From: Leucobacter sp. cx-328
GTDB lineage: Bacteria > Actinomycetota > Actinomycetes > Actinomycetales > Microbacteriaceae
Assembly (NCBI RefSeq): GCF_014530035.1
Contig: NZ_JACVMX010000006.1
Span: forward strand, 89,948 to 153,947
Direction of reading: 5' to 3'
DNA length: 64,000 nt
Shown here: positions 17,175 to 25,191 of the stretch, piece by piece
Numbering within the stretch: position 1 is the stretch's first letter
Layout: each line of letters opens with the position of its first letter
Position numbers and translations under genes: made by a program
Notes under the pieces: model-generated
What the model was told of the DNA's origin: nothing
Databases searched by the model: none
What the model saw: only the letters and a program-made list of their open reading frames with translations

Positions 17175-17264
17175 CAATATGCGATCGGCCGTAAATATGT
17201 AATTTGCGGGCGAAAATGGCATATTGAAGGCCGATTACATATCTCTGGCAAATTGGCGGATCGC
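17175..17264. repeat. nested AT-rich inverted repeats upstream of folD
   Basis: A 90-bp AT-rich island in the 421-nt glyA-folD gap. Four inverted pairs interleave: CAATATG 17175-17181 with CATATTG 17220-17226; GCGATC 17181-17186 with GATCGC 17259-17264; ATCGGCC 17184-17190 with GGCCGAT 17229-17235; ATATGTAAT 17195-17203 with ATTACATAT 17234-17242. ATAT(G) elements recur at roughly 20-bp steps. The pairs cross each other, so this is more like an operator cluster or a switchable RNA than a simple hairpin. Confidence 0.65.
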
Positions 17265-17347
17265 AACAGCACCGAACAGGCGCACCCCGAGCCCAGAAAC
17301 ACCGCGCAGGCACAGCCAGCGCAACACAGACTTTTGGAGAACACACC

Positions 17348-18229
17348 ATGACCGCACAGAAGCTGGACGGCACCGCAGCAGCGGCAGCCATCAAGGCAGA
17401 ACTCACCGAACGCGTAGCGAAGCTCGCAGAGCGTGGCATCGTGCCCGGTCTCGCGACCGTCCTCGTTGGCGCCGACCCCGGATCGCAGTGGTACGTCGCA
17501 GGCAAGCACCGCGACTGTGCAGAGGTCGGCATCTCGTCGATCAAGCGCGAGCTGCCAGAGACCGTCACCCAGGAAGAGCTCGAAGCCGTCCTCGACGAGC
17601 TCAACGCGAACGATGATTGCACCGGCTACATCGTGCAGCTCCCGCTGCCGAAGCACATCGACACCGATCGCATCCTCGAGAAGATCGACCCCTCGAAGGA
17701 CGCAGACGGTCTGCACCCGACCAACCTCGGCAAGCTCGTCCTCAACGCAAACACCGAGATCACCTCGCCGCTGCCCTGCACCCCGCGCGGTGTCATCGAG
17801 CTCGTTGAGCGCAATGGCCAGTCCTGGGCTGGCAAGAATGTCGTCGTCATTGGTCGTGGCGTCACGGTCGGTCGCCCGATCGGCCCGCTGCTCACCCGCC
17901 GCGAGTACAACGCGACCGTCACCCTCACTCACACCGGCACGGCTGACCTGTCAGCTGAGCTGCGCCGCGCAGACGTCATCGTTGCTGCTGCAGGCGTCGA
18001 GGGCATCGTAAAGGCTGAGGATGTCAAGCCCGGCGCGATCGTTCTCGACGTAGGCGTTTCACGTAAAACCGATCCCGAGACCGGCAAGAGCCGCGTCGTG
18101 GGTGACGTTGATCCCGCAGTTGCTGAGGTTGCAGCGTGGATGTCGCCGAACCCCGGCGGCGTTGGCCCGATGACCCGCGCCCTGCTCCTGAAGAACGTCG
18201 TCGAGATGGCGGAGCGCGCACACGCGTAA
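17348..18229 (+). CDS. folD: bifunctional methylene-THF dehydrogenase/cyclohydrolase
   Basis: 293 residues, cytoplasmic. It oxidises 5,10-methylene-THF to methenyl-THF (NADP) and hydrolyses that to 10-formyl-THF. The catalytic Tyr49 and Lys53 are in [33 protein letters not shown] and the Rossmann loop [13 protein letters not shown] are present; the usual GRS of that loop is GRG here. The C-terminal [14 protein letters not shown] is typical. The ATG at 17348 lies 8 nt after ttggag. Together with purU and glyA it forms a folate one-carbon cluster. Confidence 0.97.
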   Translation: MTAQKLDGTAAAAAIKAELTERVAKLAERGIVPGLATVLVGADPGSQWYVAGKHRDCAEVGISSIKRELPETVTQEELEAVLDELNANDDCTGYIVQLPLPKHIDTDRILEKIDPSKDADGLHPTNLGKLVLNANTEITSPLPCTPRGVIELVERNGQSWAGKNVVVIGRGVTVGRPIGPLLTRREYNATVTLTHTGTADLSAELRRADVIVAAAGVEGIVKAEDVKPGAIVLDVGVSRKTDPETGKSRVVGDVDPAVAEVAAWMSPNPGGVGPMTRALLLKNVVEMAERAHA

Positions 18230-18282
18230 CCTCCGATCGCGCGAGCGTTCAGTTGGGCGCGGATCACCTCCGCCCACCCACC

Positions 18283-18317
18283 GAAAGCCCCGTTGTGCAC
18301 TGCACCGCGGGGCTTTC
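18283..18317 (+). terminator. folD terminator
   Basis: GAAAGCCCC (18283-18291) pairs with GGGGCTTTC (18309-18317) around a loop with further pairing (gtgca/tgcac). Confidence 0.65.
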
Positions 18318-18387
18318 GCGTCGGAAGGCCTCGCCGCATGCTGGCTGCGAGTTTCCCGCAGCGCAGGTTCTCGCCAGCCGCCGCTGA

Positions 18388-18393
18388 TATTCT
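18388..18393 (+). promoter_or_regulatory. -10 box of the DedA gene
   Basis: TATTCT, 6 nt before the GTG at 18400, with no ribosome site: leaderless start. Confidence 0.45.
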
Positions 18394-18399
18394 CAATCC

Positions 18400-19113
18400 G
18401 TGATGATCACTGAAGCAATGACCGCGCTGACCCAGGTCCCCGCGCTGCTTGGTATTAGCTGGCTTGATCCGGAGACCCTGCTTGAGGCAGGCGGCTGGAT
18501 CGCTCTCGTGCTCGCGTGCGCGTTTGTATTCCTTGAGACAGGCGTGCTCGTCCTAGCGTTCCTGCCAGGAGATTCTCTGCTCTTCACGGTGGGCCTCTTC
18601 AGTGCCACCGGCATCATCGATGTTCCGATTTGGGTGACGTGCACCCTGCTCTTCGTCTTTGCCTTTGCAGGCGACCAGATGGGCTTCATGATCGGACGCA
18701 AACTCGGTCCCGCGGTCTTCAAGAAGGAGAAGAGCAAGCTCTTCAACCCCGAGAACGTCGAGCGAACGCACGAGTTCTTTGAAAAGCACGGCCCGAAGGC
18801 GATCATCATCGCGCGCTTCCTGCCGATCATTCGCGCGTTCGTGCCTGCTGCTGCGGGTGTTGGCAACATGCGTTACCGCCAGTTCATCATCTACAACGCG
18901 GTTGGCGCGCTGCTGTGGGGCGTTGGCGTCACGCTCATCGGCTACTTCCTTGGCCAGATTCCGTTTGTGCAGGAGTACAGCGAGATCTTCATCATCGTGC
19001 TGGTGCTGATCCCTGGCATTCCCATTCTCATTGAGGCGATCAAGGCTTTCTCGCAGTGGCGCAAGAACCGTCGCGCACGTCTCGACACTGCGACGCAGCT
19101 GGACGCTGAGTAA
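18400..19113 (+). CDS. DedA-family membrane protein (VTT/SNARE-associated domain)
   Basis: 237 residues with about five membrane segments or re-entrant loops. The DedA signature is clear: ETGVLVLAFLPGDSLLF (residues 47-63), GDQMGFMIGR, and FFEKHGPKAIIIARFLPIIRAFVP with the conserved FxR..P..R..xP pattern. DedA proteins act as lipid or undecaprenyl-phosphate flippases or support membrane homeostasis. GTG 18400 or ATG 18403 are possible starts; the -10 box spacing favours 18400. Confidence 0.9.
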   Translation: MMITEAMTALTQVPALLGISWLDPETLLEAGGWIALVLACAFVFLETGVLVLAFLPGDSLLFTVGLFSATGIIDVPIWVTCTLLFVFAFAGDQMGFMIGRKLGPAVFKKEKSKLFNPENVERTHEFFEKHGPKAIIIARFLPIIRAFVPAAAGVGNMRYRQFIIYNAVGALLWGVGVTLIGYFLGQIPFVQEYSEIFIIVLVLIPGIPILIEAIKAFSQWRKNRRARLDTATQLDAE

Positions 19114-19155
19114 CAGTCTGCGAACGCACACTGGTCTTCTGGCGGCGAAAGTGCT

Positions 19156-19161
19156 TACGAT
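19156..19161 (+). promoter_or_regulatory. -10 box of the lipoprotein gene
   Basis: TACGAT, 6 nt before the ATG at 19168; no ribosome site between. Confidence 0.4.
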
Positions 19162-19167
19162 CACACC

Positions 19168-19581
19168 ATGAACGGTAAGAGCACTACGCGAGTTGTTGCG
19201 GCTGCGGCCCTTGTTTTCACGGCAATGTTGGGCGCGACGGGCTGTTCGACGTCCCCGAGCGATCCCGACTCGAACACGGGAACGGAGATCACTGACCCCG
19301 TGATTTCGCCTGAGATCATTGCGATCCACGATCTCGAGGGACAGAACGTGCAACTGACTGTGGGGCAGACGCTCGTGGGGCTCCTCCCAGAGGACGACCT
19401 CGGCGGCTACCTCGCAGAGATGACCGACCCGTCCATTGTCGATTTCCAGGCTGACACGAAGTCGGGATCCGCCTCATTTAACCCGGGATTCACGGCGCTG
19501 CAGCCCGGTGTGACCGATGTGAAGCTCATCGCCGCGAATGACTTCGTGATCTCTTTCAAGATCACCGTCAAAGCGAAGTAG
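19168..19581 (+). CDS. small secreted lipoprotein of unknown function
   Basis: 137 residues. Signal peptide with positively charged start (MNGKSTTR), a hydrophobic core and lipobox GATGC, cysteine at residue 26, then a Ser/Pro/Asp/Thr-rich linker. The mature domain of about 90 residues is predicted all-beta, with ends like VKLIAANDFVISFKITVKA, and may be Ig-like or proteinase-inhibitor-like; no family is claimed. A TACGAT box lies 6 nt before the ATG, suggesting a leaderless transcript. Confidence 0.8.
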   Translation: MNGKSTTRVVAAAALVFTAMLGATGCSTSPSDPDSNTGTEITDPVISPEIIAIHDLEGQNVQLTVGQTLVGLLPEDDLGGYLAEMTDPSIVDFQADTKSGSASFNPGFTALQPGVTDVKLIAANDFVISFKITVKAK

Positions 19582-19683
19582 GTGCGGCGCGCGACCATAG
19601 TTCCAGTATTGGCTGTGAGCGCAAGTCTTGGTACCGCAAACTTTCAGGAATGCATTGAGCTGGACAGGGTAATGTGAACCACT

Positions 19684-20574
19684 GTGCTGAGCGATCTTGA
19701 GACTTATTCGACCCTCGCCTTGTATTCATCGATGATGGTGTACGCAATTGCGTTCGTCTTCTACGTCGTTGACCTGGCAAACCGGAGTGGTGACGCTTCT
19801 GTCGTTGGCACCAAGCGCTCGCGCTCGGTGCGAATTGGTTTCTCGCTTACCGTGCTCGGTTTTGTGTTGCACGCGGCCGCAACGGTCATGCGTGGCATTG
19901 GGGCGGGTCGAGTCCCATGGGCAAACATGTATGAGTTCGCCTTGACGGCGACCCTCGCGATTGTCGCGATCTACCTCATCACGCAATTCTTCGTTGACCT
20001 GCGCTTCCTCGGTGTACTCATTACGGGTATGTCCGTGCTCTTCCTGGGCATCTCCAAGGTGAACTACTACGTAGCGATTGTGCCGCTGCCGCCGGCACTT
20101 GATTCGTACTGGCTCGTGATCCACATTCTGGTTGCGGTGCTTTCGGTCGGCTTCTTCACGATGGCCTTTGGCCTTGCGATTATGCAGCTGCTGCAGACCC
20201 GTCGTGAGAACCAGATCAAGAACGATGTTGAGCCCAGCATGAAGTTCCTTGCGAGCTTCCCGACTGCTGTGCGCCTTGAGGACGTCGCGTACCGCCTCGC
20301 GATCATCGGTTTCGCATTCTGGACGTTCACGCTCATCGCTGGCTCAATTTGGGCTGAGGCCGCATGGAGTCGTTACTGGGGCTGGGACGTCAAGGAAGTC
20401 TGGACCTTCGTTATCTGGGTGCTTTACGCTGGCTTCATTCACGCCCGTGCGACGCGCGGTTGGCGCGGTACTCGTTCGGCTTGGCTGAACATCATCGCGT
20501 ATGCTGCGGTCATCTTTAACTTCACGATCGTGAATGTTTTCTTCAAGGGCCTGCACGCTTATTCGGGTCTGTAA
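19684..20574 (+). CDS. ccsB: cytochrome c biogenesis protein CcsB (ResC)
   Basis: 296 residues, about eight membrane helices. It is the heme-handling half of the system II cytochrome c synthetase, moving heme across the membrane for ligation outside. The tryptophan-rich WAEAAWSRYWGWDVKEVW block near residues 223-240 is the family hallmark, with histidines in HAAATVMRG, VIHILVAV and FIHARATRG as candidate heme ligands. The GTG at 19684 is the only start that keeps the first helix. The usual partners ResB/Ccs1 and CcdA are not adjacent, which is unusual for Actinobacteria. Confidence 0.92.
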   Translation: MLSDLETYSTLALYSSMMVYAIAFVFYVVDLANRSGDASVVGTKRSRSVRIGFSLTVLGFVLHAAATVMRGIGAGRVPWANMYEFALTATLAIVAIYLITQFFVDLRFLGVLITGMSVLFLGISKVNYYVAIVPLPPALDSYWLVIHILVAVLSVGFFTMAFGLAIMQLLQTRRENQIKNDVEPSMKFLASFPTAVRLEDVAYRLAIIGFAFWTFTLIAGSIWAEAAWSRYWGWDVKEVWTFVIWVLYAGFIHARATRGWRGTRSAWLNIIAYAAVIFNFTIVNVFFKGLHAYSGL

Positions 20575-20592
20575 TCCGAAAGGTCCCGCGCG

Positions 20593-21159
20593 ATGACATG
20601 GGAAGTAGTTCCTGGCTCTGGTGAGTCTGCAAGTGCGAAGAGTCGCGGTCCCTGGTGGGGCCTGCTCATCGTTGGCGGCATCGCGGTCGTTGCTGGCCTT
20701 GGCCTGATGACCTGGCCTTGGGTCACTGCGAAGTGGCTGTTGTCGATCTTGCTCGGCGCAGCGTTGATCGCAAACGGTCTCGCGATGGTCCTGCGCCGCG
20801 GCACGCGTTCGTCTGGCGCGACCAACGCGATTGGCGTTCTATTGATGATCGCCGGCGTGGTTATGATCGTGTTTGCTGAAACGGCCGTTGCGCTCCTGGT
20901 CTCGTTCATGGGCGTGGCTTTCACTATGCTGGGCGTGCTGTGGCTGGCGATTGTGTGGGGATCTGCGATGCGCGAACGAGTTGCACTGTGGATTCCACCG
21001 ATTCTCATCATCCTTGCTGGTCTCGCTGCCTGGATCTGGCCGCAGACTGCAACAAGTTTCCTCGCGGTGCTCATCGGGTTCTTCACGGTCGTACTCGGTG
21101 GCATTTTGGTCTGGTCAGCGTTCGCGCTGAAGAAGTTCGTAGCGTCAACGGGCGTCTAA
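20593..21159 (+). CDS. HdeD-like (DUF308) membrane protein
   Basis: 188 residues with six predicted membrane helices in three pairs, each containing a WPW/ITAK-like or WPQTAT turn, as in the HdeD/DUF308 family linked to acid or general stress in other bacteria. A short cytoplasmic N-terminus precedes the first helix. The ATG at 20593 lies 18 nt after the ccsB stop, with aaaggtcccgcg as a modest ribosome site, so it may be expressed from the ccsB transcript. Confidence 0.75.
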   Translation: MTWEVVPGSGESASAKSRGPWWGLLIVGGIAVVAGLGLMTWPWVTAKWLLSILLGAALIANGLAMVLRRGTRSSGATNAIGVLLMIAGVVMIVFAETAVALLVSFMGVAFTMLGVLWLAIVWGSAMRERVALWIPPILIILAGLAAWIWPQTATSFLAVLIGFFTVVLGGILVWSAFALKKFVASTGV

Positions 21160-21160
21160 C

Positions 21161-22303
21161 ATGCCGTTCGTCGAGCGGGCACGGGTGGTGATCGCCCCCG
21201 ATTCCTTCAAGGGTTCATTGGGCGCGGATCGCGTTGCCACCGCAATCGCCCGCGGCTGGGCCGCTGTCAGACCCGAAGATGACCTCGTGCTCCGCCCGAT
21301 GGCTGACGGCGGTGAGGGCACCCTCGCGGTTGTGCAGTCTGGGATTCCAGACGCAGAGTTGGTGCCGTTTACCGCGACCGGCCCGGTGCATGCCTCCGTG
21401 GCTGCGCACTGGCTGCGACTCCCAGACGGCTCGGCAGCGGTCGAGCTCGCTGAGACGAGCGGCATGCTGAGGCTTCCACGCGACGCGGCTGGTCAGCTCA
21501 TCCTGCATCCCCTCGACGCCCACACACGTGGCGTCGGGGAGGCGATCCGCGCTGCCCTCGATGCTGGCGCGACGCACGTGCATGTCGCCCTCGGTGGCAG
21601 TTGTTCGACCGATGCTGGCGCCGGAATTCTTGTCGGACTCGGCGCTCGGCTGCTCGACAGCGCCGGTCACGAAGTGCCGCTCGGGAACCGTGGGCTCGCG
21701 CGCATCGCCACGATCGACACGAGCGTGATGCGCACGGTTCCGGCAGGCACGCTCACAGTGTGGAGCGATGTTGCTGCGCCCCTGCTCGGCCCCCGCGGAG
21801 CGGCCGCTCAGTTCGGCCAGCAGAAGGGCATCACCGAGGCGCTCCGGCCGGCTGCAGAAGCTGGCCTCGCGCACGTTGCTGAGTTCCTTGGCCTCGACCC
21901 CATGACGCCCGGATTCGGCGCAGCAGGCGGGACCACGTGCGTGCTCGCTTGGCTCGGCGCTGAGATCGTGCAGGGAGCGAGCGCGGTCGCTAACCTCATT
22001 GGACTTTCCGCTGCCATTGCCGCCGCTGATCTTGTGGTGACTGGCGAGGGCGCCTTCGACGCTCAGAGCGCCGAAGGCAAGGCCCCCGCGCGTGTGACAG
22101 AGCTCGCAGTTCGCTCCGGTGTACCCGTCGCCCTCATTGCGGGGCGGATCGAGCAAGACGCCACCGTGGCGCAGTTCGTGAAGGCGCAATCGCTTGTTGA
22201 GCTTGCTACCACAACTGAGCAGCACCTCGACTCCATGTTGGATGCCGAGGTGCTGCTCGAACGCGCGGGTGCGTTGCTTGCTGTCGCTAGTCGCGAGGAA
22301 TGA
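21161..22303 (+). CDS. glxK: glycerate 2-kinase (GlxK/GarK family)
   Basis: 380 residues. It phosphorylates glycerate, linking glyoxylate or glycerate catabolism to lower glycolysis. It begins VVIAPDSFKGSLGADRVA and has RPMADGGEGTL, ALGGSCSTDAGAG and VVTGEGAFDAQSAEGKAP, the defining blocks of PF02595. The ATG at 21161 starts one base after the stop of the HdeD-like gene, implying coupling. The 3' end overlaps the convergent PPK2 gene by 17 bp, so no terminator separates them. Confidence 0.93.
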   Translation: MPFVERARVVIAPDSFKGSLGADRVATAIARGWAAVRPEDDLVLRPMADGGEGTLAVVQSGIPDAELVPFTATGPVHASVAAHWLRLPDGSAAVELAETSGMLRLPRDAAGQLILHPLDAHTRGVGEAIRAALDAGATHVHVALGGSCSTDAGAGILVGLGARLLDSAGHEVPLGNRGLARIATIDTSVMRTVPAGTLTVWSDVAAPLLGPRGAAAQFGQQKGITEALRPAAEAGLAHVAEFLGLDPMTPGFGAAGGTTCVLAWLGAEIVQGASAVANLIGLSAAIAAADLVVTGEGAFDAQSAEGKAPARVTELAVRSGVPVALIAGRIEQDATVAQFVKAQSLVELATTTEQHLDSMLDAEVLLERAGALLAVASREE

Positions 22304-23210
22304 CCGGCATCGTGCCGGTCGGCGTCTCGCCGTCGTCGTAGACATCTGCGGGAGAGCCGATGATCTTCGAATCGGGAACGCCAACGACCTCGAAGTCTTT
22401 CGAGGGGTAATCGAACTGTGCGAGTACCCAGCGCATCGCCTCAAGGCGGGCGCGCTTCTTGTCGTTCGACTTCACGACCGTCCATGGTGCGTGCGGAGTA
22501 TCGGTGTAGAAGAACATCGCGTCTTTCGCCGCAGTGTAGTCGTCCCATTTGTCGAGGCTCGCAAGGTCAGTTGGCGAGAGTTTCCACTGCTTCACGAGAT
22601 CTTGTGAGCGTGACTGGAAACGGGCGCGCTGCTCTGCCTTGCCGACAGAGAACCAGAACTTGACGAGATGGATGCCAGATTGGGAGAGCAAACGCTCGAA
22701 GTCGGGCGCCGAGCGAGTGAACTCGAGGTACTGCTGCGGTGTGCAGTAGCCCATGACGCGTTCTACGCCTGCACGGTTGTACCAGGAGCGGTCGTATATG
22801 ACGATCTCGCCAGCCGCTGGCAAATGTGAAATGTAGCGTTGGAAATACCAGGAGGTACGCTCACGCTCAGTGGGAACCTCGAGCGCGACAACGCGAGCGC
22901 CACGCGGGTTCAGATGCTCGGTAAACCGCTTGATCGCGCCACCCTTGCCTGCCGCATCGCGACCCTCAAAGATGATGACGATCTTTTCGCCGGACTCTTT
23001 CACCCACGCCTGAAGCTTCAGTAACTCAATCTGCAGCTTTCGCTTCTCTTTTTCGTACGCTTTGCGAGTGATTTTCTCGCTGTACGGATAGCCCTGGCGC
23101 CAGGGCGCATCGGGCCCGTCATCTACCGAAGATTCGCTTGCCAGGAGCTCGGCAAGTTCGTCAATCTCGGGTGAGAGGTCGATCTGGGGGTTCTTCGAGT
23201 CCGTGTTCAT
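22287..23210 (-). CDS. ppk2: polyphosphate kinase 2
   Basis: 307 residues, PPK2 class I by length. It transfers phosphate between polyphosphate and nucleoside diphosphates. Walker A is GRDAAGKGG at residues 83-91; the lid/Walker B region reads YDRSWYNRAGVERVMGYCT around 138-156; WKLSPTDLASLDKWDDYT and the C-terminal APWTVV..NDKKRARLEAMRWVL are typical. The ATG at 23210 follows aaaagga by 7 nt. It overlaps the convergent glycerate kinase gene by 17 bp. Confidence 0.95.
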   Translation of the reverse strand: MNTDSKNPQIDLSPEIDELAELLASESSVDDGPDAPWRQGYPYSEKITRKAYEKEKRKLQIELLKLQAWVKESGEKIVIIFEGRDAAGKGGAIKRFTEHLNPRGARVVALEVPTERERTSWYFQRYISHLPAAGEIVIYDRSWYNRAGVERVMGYCTPQQYLEFTRSAPDFERLLSQSGIHLVKFWFSVGKAEQRARFQSRSQDLVKQWKLSPTDLASLDKWDDYTAAKDAMFFYTDTPHAPWTVVKSNDKKRARLEAMRWVLAQFDYPSKDFEVVGVPDSKIIGSPADVYDDGETPTGTMPVIPRD

Positions 23211-23252
23211 ACGTGGTCCTTTTCCACTCTGGACGGGCTCTTATTATCTCAG

Positions 23253-23540
23253 TTAACCGACGAATCGTGCGATGGCTTGTGAGGCTTCGCGCAGCTTTTC
23301 GGCCGCAACCTCGCCACCTTCTGTAGCTGCTGTTGCAACGCAGTGGCTGAGGTGGTCTTCGAGGAGCGCGAGCGCGACCTTTTCGAGTGCCTTCGTCGCT
23401 GCAGAAACCTGAGTGAGGACGTCGATGCAATAGACGTCTTCCTCGATCATGCGATGGACACCGCGCACCTGGCCCTCGGCGCGACGGAGACGCTTGAGCA
23501 GATCACTCTTGTGATCGGAGTAGCCGTGATGTTCTTCCAT
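23253..23540 (-). CDS. csoR: CsoR-family metal-sensing repressor (DUF156)
   Basis: 95 residues, all-helical. DLLKRLRRAEGQVRGVHRMIEEDVYC at the start is diagnostic. Cys38, His63 and Cys67 occupy the positions of Cys36, His61 and Cys65 of M. tuberculosis CsoR, the trigonal Cu(I) site, so copper (or sulfide) sensing is likely. It is 15 nt downstream of the RarD-like gene on the same strand. No copper ATPase or chaperone gene is nearby, so its target is elsewhere or the neighbouring transporter. Confidence 0.9.
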   Translation of the reverse strand: MEEHHGYSDHKSDLLKRLRRAEGQVRGVHRMIEEDVYCIDVLTQVSAATKALEKVALALLEDHLSHCVATAATEGGEVAAEKLREASQAIARFVG

Positions 23541-23555
23541 GCCTGAATAGTAGCG

Positions 23556-24482
23556 TCAGAGCTTGATTGTTGGGGCGGATCCGCCATTCCGTCTGTGGCG
23601 AACAGCGAGCGCGAGTCCGCCGCCGATCAGCACAAACACGGCCACCCAAATCGCGATGTAGAGGGGGAACTCTGCGGCTGCGATCCGCTCACCAATCAGG
23701 ATCGACGCCACCACGAGCAGTGCGGGCTCCAGGTAACTCAGCAGGCCGAAGAGGCTGATGGTGAGGAGGCGAGACGCGAGGATGTAACACATGAGCGCGA
23801 TGCCGGTCCATACCGAGAAGAGCGGGGCTGCCCACAGGAGCGCCGGGTTCGCGTCAATCGCGCTGCCGTCAGCAACCGCGAGCGCAACAAAGGTCAGGGC
23901 GAACGGCGACATGGCGACGAACTCCCAGAACATGCCCCCGAGATCGTCAAGGCCGAGCGCGCGCCGGAGCACGAAGTAACAGGGGTAGCCAAGGCAGACG
24001 AGCAAGGTCTCCCACGAGATCGAGCCAACGCGCACAATCTCGAATATGACGCCAACCGCTGCAATGGCAGCTGCAAGCCACTGCCACCAGAGGAGCTTGT
24101 CTTTGTACAGGAACTTGCCAACGAGCACGAGCACGAGTGGCAACAGGAAGTAGCCAAGGGCGACCTGTAGCCCGCGGCCGTGCAACGGGGCCCAGGTGAA
24201 GATCCAGAGCTGCATCGCGACGAGCATGCCGCACACGATGATGCCGAGAATGAGGAGCGGCTTCTTGAGAATGCGCTGCCAGATTTCGGCAATTCGGTGA
24301 CGCTGGCCGATGACCAGGAGACCGAGCGCAATGATCGGAATCGTGACGAGGTTACGGATGCCCCACAGCGACTCTGCAGACGCGGGGGACAACATGGGGG
24401 TGACGAAGTAGACGCCACCGAAGCAGACTGATGAGGCGACCGAGGCGATAATGCCGCGCTTCGCCTCGAGGTTAGAGCTCAA
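23556..24482 (-). CDS. rarD: RarD/EamA-type drug-metabolite transporter
   Basis: 308 residues with ten predicted helices in two five-helix repeats. SVCFGGVYFVTPML at the start and WGIRNLVTIP resemble RarD (chloramphenicol-sensitivity protein) rather than generic EamA. The substrate is unknown. The TTG start at 24482 overlaps the end of the GNAT gene by 11 bp, with GGAG 4 nt upstream, so it is translationally coupled to that gene. The csoR-like gene follows closely, giving a GNAT-rarD-csoR unit. Confidence 0.85.
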   Translation of the reverse strand: MSSNLEAKRGIIASVASSVCFGGVYFVTPMLSPASAESLWGIRNLVTIPIIALGLLVIGQRHRIAEIWQRILKKPLLILGIIVCGMLVAMQLWIFTWAPLHGRGLQVALGYFLLPLVLVLVGKFLYKDKLLWWQWLAAAIAAVGVIFEIVRVGSISWETLLVCLGYPCYFVLRRALGLDDLGGMFWEFVAMSPFALTFVALAVADGSAIDANPALLWAAPLFSVWTGIALMCYILASRLLTISLFGLLSYLEPALLVVASILIGERIAAAEFPLYIAIWVAVFVLIGGGLALAVRHRRNGGSAPTIKL

Positions 24483-24924
24483 TTGCTCCGATGACCTCGT
24501 CGTATGGAGTCTCGCCGACGGGCTTGAAGCCCATGTGGAGGAAGAACTCTTCTGGGCCGTCTTCGCCGCGCTCCCAGAGCACGGTCAGGCGGCCGACGCC
24601 GCGGCGTCGAGCCTCTTCGATGAGTGCCTGCACCGCGAAGGTGCCGACACCAGCTCCCTGCGCGTCAGCGTCAACATTGATGCGCCAGAGTGCAGCACGG
24701 AATTCTTCATGCGTGGAATTGGGGTCAAAGTTGCCGTGAATGAACGCAACAACGCGACCATCTTGCAAAATGACGCGCTGCCAGGCGCTGTCGGGTGGCG
24801 TGACCGCGGCAGCTGCGGCATAGGACACAGGTGTGATGAACTGCTCCTGGCCAGGCTTCAGACCGAGCCGGTTGACGGCGACGATCGTGGCTGCAGAGAG
24901 CTCTTCGATAGTGAGGTTGCTCAT
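24472..24924 (-). CDS. GNAT-family N-acetyltransferase
   Basis: 150 residues. The acetyl-CoA motif A reads INVDADAQGAGVGTFAVQALIEEARRRG in the centre of the protein (conserved pattern QGxGxG variant QGAGVG), preceded by a beta hairpin with VILQDGRVVAFIHG and followed by FFLHMGFKPVGE, the usual motif B. The acceptor is unknown. The ATG at 24924 is preferred; the upstream extension reads non-coding. First gene of a short minus-strand unit with rarD and csoR. Confidence 0.85.
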   Translation of the reverse strand: MSNLTIEELSAATIVAVNRLGLKPGQEQFITPVSYAAAAAVTPPDSAWQRVILQDGRVVAFIHGNFDPNSTHEEFRAALWRINVDADAQGAGVGTFAVQALIEEARRRGVGRLTVLWERGEDGPEEFFLHMGFKPVGETPYDEVIGAIEL

Positions 24925-25001
24925 ACTCACAGGGTATCGCTGTCTGAGGTGTTCGGGGTAGTAGACGAATGTCCATTTCGATAACGGTCTCGGAAAGTCC
25001 G

Positions 25002-25057
25002 TGGATTCTGCGGCGCATGCCTGGAATCTGTGAACCACCCCTGGAATCTTCGGCGCA
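25002..25057 (+). repeat. three repeats with 20-bp period upstream of icd
   Basis: TGGATTCTGCG at 25002, TGGAATCTGTG at 25022 and TGGAATCTTCG at 25042. The outer two extend to CGGCGCA. Exact 20-bp phasing suggests regulator sites on one DNA face. Confidence 0.6.
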
Positions 25058-25072
25058 CTCACCCGAAATTTC

Positions 25073-25086
25073 TCTCGATGTCGAGA
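25073..25086. promoter_or_regulatory. palindrome TCTCGATGTCGAGA upstream of icd
   Basis: A 14-bp palindrome (TCTCGA-tg-TCGAGA) ending 18 bp before the TAGACT -10 box, at the place of a -35 element. A close relative (TTCGATGTCGAGAA) occurs before pta. Confidence 0.55.
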
Positions 25087-25103
25087 TAACTCTCTGACTC
25101 CGA

Positions 25104-25109
25104 TAGACT
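25104..25109 (+). promoter_or_regulatory. -10 box upstream of the icd leader ORF
   Basis: TAGACT, 7 nt before an ATG at 25117, the same geometry as glf and the LacI gene. Confidence 0.45.
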
Positions 25110-25116
25110 CAGGGTT

Positions 25117-25191
25117 ATGGGCCACAAGCCCCGTTTTATTGCACAATCAACAGGCTGGAGCACCGTTGGAAAAGATCAAGGTTGCAGGTAA
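25117..25191 (+). CDS. 24-residue upstream ORF overlapping the icd start
   Basis: [10 protein letters not shown]...KDQGCR, ATG at 25117 and TAA at 25189-25191. Its start lies at the leaderless distance from TAGACT, and its last nine codons overlap icd in another frame. It could deliver ribosomes to the icd ribosome site (ctggag) or act as a leader peptide. There is no direct evidence that it is translated. Confidence 0.35.
   Translation: MGHKPRFIAQSTGWSTVGKDQGCR

Noticed and set aside
16956..17347. Plus-strand frame between glyA and folD as a gene
   Set aside because: It has no ribosome site, crosses a terminator hairpin and the repeat cluster, and ends in the folD ribosome site.
17071..17622. 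Minus-strand frame covering the folD upstream region
   Set aside because: It runs through the nested repeats and into folD, and lacks any start context; the repeats explain its odd peptide periodicity.
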